Positions 7,422-13,364 of a stretch of 13,364 nt of DNA are shown here, piece after piece. The DNA comes from an uncultured Collinsella sp. Its GTDB lineage: Bacteria; Actinomycetota; Coriobacteriia; Coriobacteriales; Coriobacteriaceae. The stretch covers positions 1-13,364 of the forward strand of contig UQWK01000055.1 of the NCBI GenBank assembly GCA_900544725.1, given 5' to 3'. The notes under the pieces were generated by a model. That model saw nothing but the letters and a program-made list of their open reading frames with translations, ran no database searches and was not told the DNA's origin. A program made the translations under genes and the position numbers. Position 1 is the first letter of the stretch. Each line of letters starts with the position of its first letter.

Positions 7422-8813
7422 CTACGCCGTCAACGGCGCCGGCTCATGCGGCTCGCCGTTCAGCTCGACGATAACCTGCGTCCCCACGTCCTCCTGGGAC
7501 TCCACGCGCATGCCGGAATCTTCTCCGTAAAAGAAATGGATGCGCTGAAGCACGTTGAAGAGCGCCAGGCCGCAACCTCGCTTGATGGAGCCGTCGGCGG
7601 TAATGCTCTCGGGCTCCTCTCGGCGATGTTGCTCAAACAGATGCGCGCAGACTTCTTCGCTCATACCGATGCCGTCATCTTCGACGATGATCTCCAAGCC
7701 GTCATCGGTCTCAAAAGCCCTAACACGAATAGAAAGCGGCTCGGTCTCGCGCTGCGCATGCTTGATGCAGTTTTCGAGCAGCGGCTGCAAGATAAACGGC
7801 GGCACCAGGCTGTCGCGCACCTCAAAGTCGATGTCGACCGAAACGCGCAGACGGCCGTCGCCATAACGAGCCTGCATTAGATTGATATAGCGAGTGCCCT
7901 GTTCCACCTCGTGCTCGAGCGTGGTGAGCGTATCGGAATCAGAAAGCGTCTGACGATAGTAATTGGAAAAGTCGATCAGCAGCGACCGCGCCTTGTCGGG
8001 CTCGGTTCGAACGAGCGACACGATGGTACTGATAGTGTTAAACAGAAAATGAGGATCGACCTGCGATTGCAAGGCGCGCAGCTCCACGCGGGCCGTGAGC
8101 TCGTCCTGGCGCTCGAGCTCAAAGCTCGCAAGCTGCGTGGAAATGAGGTCGGCAAAGCCCGAGGCAAGCGCCGTCTGGCGCATATCGATGCTGCTCAGAC
8201 GGGGATAATACAGCTCGAGCGTGCCCACGCAATGCCCGCGCACGGTAAGCGGTGCGACAATACCGGCGCGCAGGCGCGGAAAGTAGCCACCCGTCTCATT
8301 GGAGGCGTCGCGCGAAAACACGCTTTGCTCACCGCTGTTGATCACGTTGAGCGTGGTCTTGAGCACCACCGGGGTGCCGGCGGGACACTTTGCCGAATCC
8401 TCGCCCCAGCTTGCCAACACCTGCTTGCCGTCGGTAAAGCAGATGGCAGAGGCGATAGTTTCGGACAGGATGATCTTAGAGGCGCCCAGGGCAGCTTCGG
8501 GCGTAAGACCGCGCGACGTGTAGGCGAATATTTTTGAAGCGATGGCGAGCGTGCGGTCGGTTGCGCTCGATGTGAGGTCGTCGGGAACGACAAAGACGTA
8601 CGAGAAGAAGAAGCACAGCATGACCAAGCCGGCAATGACGACAACGGCTGGAACGGGATTGGGATTATCGGTTAGATCCCAGATGAGCAGCAGGATAAGC
8701 AGCGGAACGACAATACCGAGCAAGATGGCTTGAACCACATGCTGAGCGGTACGAAAGACCTTGGTAGAGTTGTAGCTCTTGCCCAGAATCAGCCTATTGA
8801 GATCCACCGTCAT
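7422..8813 (-). CDS. LytS-like sensor histidine kinase (second pair)
   Basis: A 463-residue kinase with the same architecture as the one at 1553-2896: two membrane helices (about 23-45 and 54-77), a GAF-like region (about 90-230), and phospho-acceptor H255 in QVDPHFLFNTIS. The ATPase domain has N348 (QPLLENCIKH), G1 at D379-D-G-I-G and G2 around 412-420. Similarity to the first kinase is highest from the ALASGF stretch through the H-box and lower in the GAF-like region, consistent with different signals. Start choice: the ATG at 8811-8813 directly abuts GAAGGGG, so the GTG two codons on (8805-8807), at about 7 bases from that SD, may be the true start. Upstream ATGs in frame fall in the amidohydrolase terminator. 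It is followed after 35 bases by its LytTR regulator. Confidence 0.94.
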   Translation of the reverse strand: MTVDLNRLILGKSYNSTKVFRTAQHVVQAILLGIVVPLLILLLIWDLTDNPNPVPAVVVIAGLVMLCFFFSYVFVVPDDLTSSATDRTLAIASKIFAYTSRGLTPEAALGASKIILSETIASAICFTDGKQVLASWGEDSAKCPAGTPVVLKTTLNVINSGEQSVFSRDASNETGGYFPRLRAGIVAPLTVRGHCVGTLELYYPRLSSIDMRQTALASGFADLISTQLASFELERQDELTARVELRALQSQVDPHFLFNTISTIVSLVRTEPDKARSLLIDFSNYYRQTLSDSDTLTTLEHEVEQGTRYINLMQARYGDGRLRVSVDIDFEVRDSLVPPFILQPLLENCIKHAQRETEPLSIRVRAFETDDGLEIIVEDDGIGMSEEVCAHLFEQHRREEPESITADGSIKRGCGLALFNVLQRIHFFYGEDSGMRVESQEDVGTQVIVELNGEPHEPAPLTA

Positions 8814-8844
8814 CCCCTTCTTACTGACGCACCCATAGCAATAA

Positions 8845-8866
8845 AGAGGGCCGCAAGCGACCCTCT
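8845..8866 (-). terminator. Terminator after the amidohydrolase gene
   Basis: The minus strand has a 10-base-pair stem (8857-8866 with 8845-8854) containing one G-U pair and a TT at its tip, so the terminal pairs probably open. TTTATT follows from the last stem bases on. It lies 58 bases after the amidohydrolase stop. It also lies 32 bases upstream of the kinase start, so if the kinase promoter is further upstream it would sit in the leader. Confidence 0.65.
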
Positions 8867-8868
8867 CC

Positions 8869-8883
8869 ATTGCATTATGCAAT
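8869..8883. repeat. 15-bp perfect palindrome ATTGCAT-T-ATGCAAT
   Basis: Two perfect 7-base half-sites around a single central base, in the gap between the amidohydrolase stop and the second kinase gene. The minus strand contains CATAAT inside it, a possible -10. Either an operator for the kinase-regulator operon or part of the 3' structure of the amidohydrolase transcript. Confidence 0.55.
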
Positions 8884-8924
8884 CAAATACTGTGTTTTAC
8901 ATCAAGCCATCGATGAACGGTAGC

Positions 8925-10202
8925 TTAGGCGCTGTACTTGTTTGCCTCGCCGAAGGTGCCAGCCTCGACAATCCAGCCGTCCTTCATGATGACGTCCATG
9001 TTGTCGGTGTTGAGCACGTGGATGTCGGCGGCGACATCACCGTTGACGACCAGCAGGTCGGCGCACTTGCCGGCCTCGATGGAACCGGTCTCGTCCTCGA
9101 TGTGGCACATCTTGGCACCGTTGAGAGTGGCGCAGGTGATGGTCTCGACCGGGGTGAAGCCGATCTTGTCGACGAACTCGTACATCTCCTCGATGGAGCA
9201 GTTGCCGTACGGGGTGACGAAGGAGAAGGAGTCGGAGCCGATCGTCATGACGACGCCGCGCTTCTTGGCCTCGCGCAGGCAGTCGTAATTGCGCTGCAGC
9301 TCCTTCTCGACCAGGGTGCCCTCGTACTTGTCGTGCAGCTCGGGGACGTAGACGGGCGGATAGGTGGCGTACCAGGTGGGCAGGAAGGCGATCGTCGGGG
9401 TGAAGAAGGTGCCCTGCTCGGCCATGAGGTCCATGGTGCGCTCATCGATATCGAAGCCGTGGATCAGCTGCTCGCAACCAAAGCGGACGGAATCGTAGGC
9501 AGCGGCGTGGTTGTTGTAGCAGTGGCTCCACACGGGGATGCCGACCATCTTGGCCTCTTCGACCACGGCCTGGATCTCCTCGGAGCAGTAGTGCTGGTCG
9601 CGACCGGAGTCCCAGCGCCAGATGCCGCCACCGGTAGCCCAGATCTTGATGGCATCGGGGTTCTCGCGCAGGCGACGACGGACGGCTTTACGCAGATCCC
9701 AAGGACCGTCGACCTGGTCGCCCCAGGGGTGCGATTCCTTGTTGAGCTCCTGGGTGCAGTGGTGGGAGTCACCGTGGCCGGCTACGCGGCAGAAGCCAAG
9801 GCCGGTGGCCAGAACGCGCGGGCCCTTAAAGACGCCCTTGTCGATGCAGTCGCGAACCTGGATGCCAAAGCGGCCGATCTCGCAGACGGTGGTGAGGCCG
9901 TGGGTGAGGCAGTCATAGGCCTGCTTGACGGCGACGGCCTGCTTCTCCAGGAGCGGCTGCATGACCCAGTCGGTGTCATCGTCGGTCAGGTTGCCCGAGA
10001 AGTGCAGGTGGGTATCGATCAGGCCGGGAAGGACGGTCTTGCCGGCGGCGTCGATGACCTCAACGCCCTCGGGAAGGTCCTGCATAGTGCCGGCATACTC
10101 GATCTTGCCGTTGTCGTCGACGAGAACGAGGGAGTTCTCGACCGGCTCGGCACCGGTACCGTCGATGAGCTTGCCGCCAACGATTGCGTACTTAGTGGAC
10201 AT
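8925..10202 (-). CDS. Metal-dependent amidohydrolase (prolidase/imidazolonepropionase-like)
   Basis: A 425-residue member of the amidohydrolase superfamily (PF01979, COG1228-type). It has an N-terminal beta part (1-55) and LPGLIDTHLHF with H65 and H67. K186 in IKIWATGGG is the probable carboxylated bridging lysine, followed by H227 (WSHCYN), H248 (IHGFD) and D324 (GSDS): a complete binuclear metal site. Characterised relatives split Xaa-Pro, Xaa-Arg or N-acyl amino acid amide bonds, or cyclic ureides and imidazolones; the substrate here is not readable. No signal peptide, so cytoplasmic. Start: ATG at 10200-10202 with an excellent AAGGAGG SD. Codon use is strongly biased (Lys almost all AAG, Glu GAG), suggesting high expression. 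It lies 131 bases downstream of an amino acid permease on the same strand, which suggests import followed by hydrolysis. Confidence 0.9.
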   Translation of the reverse strand: MSTKYAIVGGKLIDGTGAEPVENSLVLVDDNGKIEYAGTMQDLPEGVEVIDAAGKTVLPGLIDTHLHFSGNLTDDDTDWVMQPLLEKQAVAVKQAYDCLTHGLTTVCEIGRFGIQVRDCIDKGVFKGPRVLATGLGFCRVAGHGDSHHCTQELNKESHPWGDQVDGPWDLRKAVRRRLRENPDAIKIWATGGGIWRWDSGRDQHYCSEEIQAVVEEAKMVGIPVWSHCYNNHAAAYDSVRFGCEQLIHGFDIDERTMDLMAEQGTFFTPTIAFLPTWYATYPPVYVPELHDKYEGTLVEKELQRNYDCLREAKKRGVVMTIGSDSFSFVTPYGNCSIEEMYEFVDKIGFTPVETITCATLNGAKMCHIEDETGSIEAGKCADLLVVNGDVAADIHVLNTDNMDVIMKDGWIVEAGTFGEANKYSA

Positions 10203-10232
10203 GGTTCCTCCTTATGGATCCATATAGTGGGC

Positions 10233-10256
10233 GAGGCCATGTTGGGTTATGGCCTC
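10233..10256 (-). other. Hairpin before the amidohydrolase gene
   Basis: GAGGCCAT (10233-10240) and ATGGCCTC (10249-10256) form a perfect 8-base-pair stem with an 8-base loop, about 16 bases upstream of the amidohydrolase SD. No T-tract follows on either strand, so it is not a classical terminator; it may affect mRNA stability or act as an operator. Confidence 0.5.
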
Positions 10257-10284
10257 ACAAAGCTACCCAAGTGGTGCCGGGTTC

Positions 10285-10313
10285 GGTGCGCGGAAGAGAG
10301 GGGTCCGCGCACC
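10285..10313 (-). other. Strong intercistronic hairpin without T-tract
   Basis: GGTGCGCGGA (10285-10294) and TCCGCGCACC (10304-10313) form a perfect 10-base-pair GC-rich stem with a 9-base loop, 20 bases after the permease stop. With no T-tract it probably protects the 3' end of the permease message or marks a processing site rather than terminating. Confidence 0.55.
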
Positions 10314-10333
10314 CGATCCGCCCCGGCTCGGCG

Positions 10334-11782
10334 TTATTTGCGGGAATTGGTGAAGGCCATGAGGGCCAGGCCAACGGCCAGCCAGCCGATCACGATGCTC
10401 CACTCCACCATGTTGAGGGAGGCGGGAGAGAACGGGACCACGAGCAGGCCGATGATGACGGCGCAGGCAGCAACAGCGAGGCTGATGCCAAACTTGCCGC
10501 CGGGCACCTCGTAGGGACGAGGCAGGTCGGGCTCGGTGAAGCGCATGCGCAGGCAAGCGAGGGCGACCATGCCGCAGGAGAAGATGAAGGCGAGAGCCGA
10601 CACGTTGGTCAGAGGAATGAGCATGTTCTTGCCCAGGAACGGACCGATGACGGTGATGACGCCCAGGACGGCGCAGGCGAGCTTGGGAGCGCCGGACTTG
10701 GGATCGACCTCGGCGAACTTCTCGGGCAGCTGGCCTTTGCGGCCCATGGCGAGCATGATGCGGCTCGTGGCGCCGTAGAAGGAGTTCATCGGGCCCATGG
10801 GTCCAAGCGTGGCGATGACGAGCATGGCCAGGTACAGGAGCATGTTGATGCCCTTGAGGCAGGCAAGCGCGGGAACCGGGCTCTTAACAAACTCATGCCA
10901 GTCGAGGATGGTGCCGAACGAGTAGATGCAGACCATGTAGAAGCCGCCGGCGGCCAGCAGGGCCAGGGAGATGATCTTGCCGAACTTGTTCCAGTTGAGG
11001 CCCTCGGCTGCTTCCTCAGCCTGCTGAGGAATGGTATCGAAGCCGGCGTAGAAGAACGGGGTCAAAACCAGGACCGACACGATGCCGGCGAACAGGCTGG
11101 TGCCCTCGGTAGCGGGCTTGCCGCCGCCAGCACCGGTGACCTGGGAGAACACGGGCATGGCGTGTTCCGGCGAACCGGTGAACAGCGAGACGCCCATGGC
11201 GAGCAGCATGCCGCAGAGCAGGGCCTTGGTCAGGAAGGCCTGGAGCTTGGCGGCCGAGCTGGCACCGCGGAAGTTGAGGAAGATGACGTAGACTGCAAAG
11301 CCGAGCGCGATTAGCGTCGGGAACAAGTAAACGTCGGCGCCCAAGATGGTGTAGAGCTTGACGGCGCGCAGCCACTCAAGACCGGGCAGGCTGCCGAACA
11401 TCTCGGACACGAGGGTCGAGATGGCGATGGCCTCCCACGGGCACAGGATGCCGTTGCCCAGGGCCAGGAGCCAACCGGTGATGTAGCTCAGCGTACGGCC
11501 AAAGCTACGGTCGACATACTCGACGATGCCGCCCGAGATGGGGATAGCAGCCGTGAGCTCACCGAAAACAGCTCCGACGGGCACGAGGAAGATTGCACCC
11601 AAGAGGAATGCAATCATAGCGGGAACGGGACCGCCGCCCACGACCATCCAGTCGCCAACCTGCAGAACCCAACCGGTACCGATGATGGCACCGAAACCGA
11701 TGGTGAAGAAGTTCCAGAGCGAAAGCGTTTTCTTCATGCCGCCGCTATCCTCGACTGCAACTTCTACGTTCTTGTCCGCCAT
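10334..11782 (-). CDS. APC-superfamily amino acid permease
   Basis: A 482-residue integral membrane protein with about twelve hydrophobic segments. The first carries FGAIIGTGW (30-38), the substrate- and ion-binding helix break of the amino acid-polyamine-organocation family. A later segment has FFYAGFDTIPQQAEEA (243-258), matching the conserved sixth helix and following loop. The C-terminal LPRPYEVPGG (420-429) is also typical. It probably carries an amino acid or derivative across the cytoplasmic membrane; specificity cannot be read. I chose the ATG at 11780-11782 with an AGGAGGGG SD; the frame extends 13 codons upstream, but that part covers the SD and a leader hairpin. The amidohydrolase gene follows after 131 bases on the same strand and is probably co-transcribed, with two hairpins between them. 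No clear promoter was found upstream. Confidence 0.92.
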   Translation of the reverse strand: MADKNVEVAVEDSGGMKKTLSLWNFFTIGFGAIIGTGWVLQVGDWMVVGGGPVPAMIAFLLGAIFLVPVGAVFGELTAAIPISGGIVEYVDRSFGRTLSYITGWLLALGNGILCPWEAIAISTLVSEMFGSLPGLEWLRAVKLYTILGADVYLFPTLIALGFAVYVIFLNFRGASSAAKLQAFLTKALLCGMLLAMGVSLFTGSPEHAMPVFSQVTGAGGGKPATEGTSLFAGIVSVLVLTPFFYAGFDTIPQQAEEAAEGLNWNKFGKIISLALLAAGGFYMVCIYSFGTILDWHEFVKSPVPALACLKGINMLLYLAMLVIATLGPMGPMNSFYGATSRIMLAMGRKGQLPEKFAEVDPKSGAPKLACAVLGVITVIGPFLGKNMLIPLTNVSALAFIFSCGMVALACLRMRFTEPDLPRPYEVPGGKFGISLAVAACAVIIGLLVVPFSPASLNMVEWSIVIGWLAVGLALMAFTNSRK

Positions 11783-11802
11783 TGTTCCCCTCCTTTCCTT
11801 TT

Positions 11803-11820
11803 TGACGCCCCTTGGCGTCA
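11803..11820 (-). other. Leader hairpin of the permease gene
   Basis: TGACGCC and GGCGTCA pair perfectly around a 4-base loop, ending about 9 bases before the SD (11787-11793 on this strand). It is followed by an A-rich tract, not a T-tract, so it does not terminate on the minus strand. It may tune translation initiation or stabilise the 5' end. Confidence 0.45.
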
Positions 11821-11879
11821 CCCCTTGCGCGGCCTGTCTGGCAGCGCGCTTTTATTTCGTGGCTCTAAGATACGGCCTT

Positions 11880-11893
11880 GGCGCCGCGGCGCC
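11880..11893. repeat. 14-bp GC-only palindrome
   Basis: GGCGCCGCGGCGCC equals its own reverse complement. It lies about 100 bases upstream of the permease start. An operator is possible, but GC-only palindromes also arise by chance in GC-rich DNA. Confidence 0.35.
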
Positions 11894-12064
11894 GCCTATG
11901 GCTCGACCGAAGGCAGAACTGCAAAACGAGCGGCGCCGTTTTTGGGACGAACGGCGGAAGACGTCATTCGTCTTGGACGCTTTCATCTTGTCTGCTTTTG
12001 AATACCTGTTGCCGTGACGCTTGGCGCGCGGCGCGGCAACGTTCATACCATTTGTCAGGCTTTT

Positions 12065-12096
12065 GGCGCACATACCCATGTGTCACGCCTCTTTTT
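12065..12096 (+). terminator. Terminator-like hairpin in the C39 peptidase leader
   Basis: On the plus strand GGCG-CACAT (12065-12073) pairs with ATGTG-TCA-CGCC (12078-12089) around a 4-base loop with a 3-base bulge, followed by TC and TTTTT (12092-12096). It ends about 40 bases before the C39 start. No plus-strand gene lies upstream, so if it is real it acts on a leader transcript or a small RNA. Confidence 0.45.
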
Positions 12097-12137
12097 ATGT
12101 AGGATAGACAAGTTACACATGAGGCGAGGTGATTCGA

Positions 12138-13139
12138 ATGGCATACGGATACAATGACGGCGACCAACGGCCACAAAGCGTGCGCCTTGCCGGCCGCACC
12201 ACGCCAACGCCCAGAAGCACCTCCGACAACGACAACCCGCAGCGCCCCCAAGAGCAGCTCGGGGCTTCTTCGCGGCAACAAAGCCGTACCGCGCAGCAGT
12301 CAGACCGCATGAGTACGAGCACACGCCAACGCCAGACCGACACATCGCAGCCACGCCGCTACGATCGCCGTAAGACCGACTACTACGTTAAGCGCTCCTT
12401 TTCGCGACCTCAACGCGATCGCGGCAATTCCGCCCCTCGCCCCGCGTCGCACACCACAAGCCACGCGCTTCCGGCCCGCCGCCTACGCCTTGCGTTTTGC
12501 TCCATCGCCGCCTGCCTCGTCTTTGTGTTTTTGGGATCCTGTATCTCCCACGGATCAGCCGGTCTCGAGCCCACTGCCGAGGACAAGCTGCTTAAAGCTC
12601 CCGTCGCGCCCGGTTACTCCTTTGCGTTCTCGACCCCACGCTCGCAATGGCAGGCCGGCACCATGCCCCACATCTACCAAATTGACCCCGCATGGTCGGA
12701 GCTGCCCTATGCCGGTGGCACTATTCGCGAAAACGCTTGCGGTCCCACTTGCCTCACCATGGTCTATATCTTTAAGACCGGCCACACCGATAAGACGCCG
12801 GTCGATATATGCGCACTGGCCGAAGCCGGCAACTACGCCCCCACTGGTGCCACCGAGTGGTCGTTTATGACAGGCGGTGCGTGGCAGCTGGGGCTCAACG
12901 GAACACAGCTCTATAACAATCGCGAATCGATTACCCAAGCACTTCGCTCGGGTGCGCCCGTCATCGCCGCAGTGCGCCCCGGCACGTTTACCAACGTAGG
13001 CCACTATATCGTGCTCTACGGCATCGACGATGCCAACCAGATTGGCGTCTACGACCCCAACTCGGCCAGCCGCAGCGCCCGCCGCTGGGGCGTGGTGGAG
13101 GTCCTCAACGAAGTCGAAGCCATGTGGGCCTACTACTAG
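12138..13139 (+). CDS. Membrane-anchored C39-like cysteine peptidase
   Basis: A 333-residue protein in three parts. Residues 1-115 are a low-complexity, Arg/Gln/Ser/Thr/Pro-rich, probably disordered region. One membrane helix follows (about 117-134). The rest is a C39-like papain-fold domain (PF13529 type) with oxyanion Q181 (IYQIDP), nucleophile C201 in ENACGPTC, H289 in GHYIVLYG and D306 in VYDPNS. The topology is probably N-in with the peptidase outside the cell. LGSC at the end of the helix (C135) resembles a lipobox, but the 115-residue lead is far too long for a normal lipoprotein signal. Start: ATG at 12138, with AGGTGAT four bases upstream; the GTG three codons earlier lies inside that SD. 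There is no ABC exporter nearby, so it is not a bacteriocin-maturation peptidase fusion. Its substrate may be cell-wall or surface peptides (inference). Confidence 0.88.
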   Translation: MAYGYNDGDQRPQSVRLAGRTTPTPRSTSDNDNPQRPQEQLGASSRQQSRTAQQSDRMSTSTRQRQTDTSQPRRYDRRKTDYYVKRSFSRPQRDRGNSAPRPASHTTSHALPARRLRLAFCSIAACLVFVFLGSCISHGSAGLEPTAEDKLLKAPVAPGYSFAFSTPRSQWQAGTMPHIYQIDPAWSELPYAGGTIRENACGPTCLTMVYIFKTGHTDKTPVDICALAEAGNYAPTGATEWSFMTGGAWQLGLNGTQLYNNRESITQALRSGAPVIAAVRPGTFTNVGHYIVLYGIDDANQIGVYDPNSASRSARRWGVVEVLNEVEAMWAYY

Positions 13140-13163
13140 TCATTGGGGACACTCATTGGGGAC
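13140..13163. repeat. Tandem 13-bp direct repeat (TCATTGGGGAC)
   Basis: TCATTGGGGAC occurs at 13140-13150 and again at 13153-13163, a 13-base period, starting directly after the C39 stop codon. A following GTCCC can pair with GGGAC of the second copy. This marks the left end of the dyad array that fills the rest of the window. Confidence 0.75.
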
Positions 13164-13192
13164 AGACTTAAATGAGTAGTCCCAGATTGCCA

Positions 13193-13263
13193 GGAACCGC
13201 CGGTACGGAAAGCGCATCCCACTTTGGAACTCAATGGTGAGATGCGCTTTCCGCTAGCGGTCC
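13193..13263. repeat. Long dyad A of a REP/BIME-like element
   Basis: Arms 13206-13222 and 13237-13253 are complementary over 17 bases with one mismatch around a 14-base loop. The flanks GGAACCGC (13193-13200) and GCGGTCC (13257-13263) extend the pairing with gaps. No T-tract follows, so it is not a typical terminator. It may nevertheless form the 3' end of the C39 message. Confidence 0.75.
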
Positions 13264-13268
13264 GTTTG

Positions 13269-13306
13269 GGAAACAACATCCCGCTTTTCGGCCAAATTCC
13301 GGGATG
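13269..13306. repeat. Dyad B, diverged copy of dyad A
   Basis: CATCCCG (13277-13283) pairs with CGGGATG (13300-13306). Its left half, 13269-13287, matches 13207-13225 of dyad A at 15 of 19 positions, so this is an imperfect direct repeat about 62 bases along. Related dyads in tandem are typical of BIME-type arrays. Confidence 0.6.
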
Positions 13307-13332
13307 CATGGGACCTCGGACGATTTTCCGGA

Positions 13333-13358
13333 CCATGCCCCGGCGCTACGCCGCATGG
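13333..13358. other. Hairpin at the right edge
   Basis: CCATGC (13333-13338) pairs with GCATGG (13353-13358), and inside it GGCG pairs with CGCC (13342-13345 with 13349-13352) across a 3-base bulge on one side. The window ends six bases later, so it cannot be decided whether this belongs to the repeat array or to a neighbouring gene's terminator. Confidence 0.45.
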
Positions 13359-13364
13359 CCCCTC

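Larger units (their letters stand above)
11783..12137. other. Divergent intergenic region, permease / C39 peptidase
   Basis: About 355 bases between two divergent starts. It holds a 7-base-pair hairpin TGACGCC/GGCGTCA (11803-11820) just ahead of the permease SD, and a 14-base perfect palindrome GGCGCCGCGGCGCC (11880-11893). An inverted repeat GTTGCCG/CGGCAAC lies at 12008-12014 and 12034-12040, and there are terminator-like and SD-pairing structures ahead of the C39 gene. No convincing -35/-10 pair was found for either gene. A 75-codon basic open frame on the minus strand (11852-12079) has no SD or known motif and is left out. Confidence 0.6.

Noticed and set aside
8925..10202. Imidazolonepropionase (hutI) assignment for the amidohydrolase
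   Set aside because: The superfamily motifs fit, but no other histidine-degradation gene is nearby and the prolidase-like group shares the same motifs, so a specific symbol is not supported.
8730..10514. 594-codon open frame on the plus strand opposite the amidohydrolase
   Set aside because: It is the antisense of a gene with complete metal-site motifs and biased codons. Its product is Val/Asp/Gly-rich with no motif, as expected for a shadow frame in GC-rich DNA.
10214..11314. 366-codon plus-strand frame opposite the permease
   Set aside because: A shadow of the hydrophobic permease reading; the product is an Asp/Glu/His/Gly-rich low-complexity sequence with no motif.
11852..12079. 75-codon basic minus-strand open frame upstream of the permease
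   Set aside because: No SD before either plausible ATG, no motif, and it overlaps leader structures of both neighbouring genes.
12138..13139. C39 peptidase as part of a bacteriocin export system
   Set aside because: No ABC transporter domain or neighbour and no double-glycine precursor peptide is visible; it is a stand-alone C39-like domain with a membrane anchor.
13136..13336. 66-codon minus-strand open frame at the right end
   Set aside because: It lies wholly inside the repeat/dyad array, so it is most likely a by-product of the repeat, not a gene.

Overview
The window looks like chromosomal DNA of a high-GC Gram-positive gut anaerobe. Gene content, base composition and protein style fit the Coriobacteriia, for example Collinsella. 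That is inference from protein character only; there is no rRNA or other marker gene. No tRNA, rRNA, CRISPR array, transposase or phage gene was seen. Nine of the ten genes (204-11782) lie on the minus strand. The tenth, at the right end, is on the plus strand and diverges from them.

Reading the minus strand in transcription order (right to left): an APC-type amino acid permease (10334-11782) is followed by an amidohydrolase of the prolidase/imidazolonepropionase-like group (8925-10202), probably an uptake-and-hydrolysis pair ending in a terminator. Next come a LytS-like histidine kinase and its LytTR response regulator (7422-8813, 6652-7386). A cytoplasmic zinc-dependent phospholipase C-like protein (5615-6559) and an Atg22/UMF1-type MFS transporter (4266-5513) follow. 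After the MFS terminator, a family 2 glycosyltransferase (2893-4080) overlaps by four bases a second LytS-like kinase (1553-2896), which is followed by a second LytTR regulator (764-1480) and a strong terminator. The last minus-strand gene is a small YfcE/Vps29-like phosphodiesterase (204-671) with its own terminator.

On the plus strand, a membrane-anchored C39-like cysteine peptidase (12138-13139) has a long disordered basic N-terminus. Downstream of it is a non-coding array of short direct repeats and related dyads (13140-13364) that resembles a REP/BIME element.

The main theme is signal transduction. Two paralogous kinase/LytTR pairs lie within about 8 kb, both with a short two-helix membrane part and a cytoplasmic GAF-like sensor region instead of the multi-helix LytS sensor. 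One is coupled to a glycosyltransferase and the other lies upstream of a phospholipase-like protein, which suggests envelope-related responses (inference). The most unusual regulatory signals are terminator-like or SD-sequestering hairpins in the leaders of the glycosyltransferase operon and the C39 gene, a 15-bp palindrome ahead of the second kinase gene, and the dyad array at the right edge.
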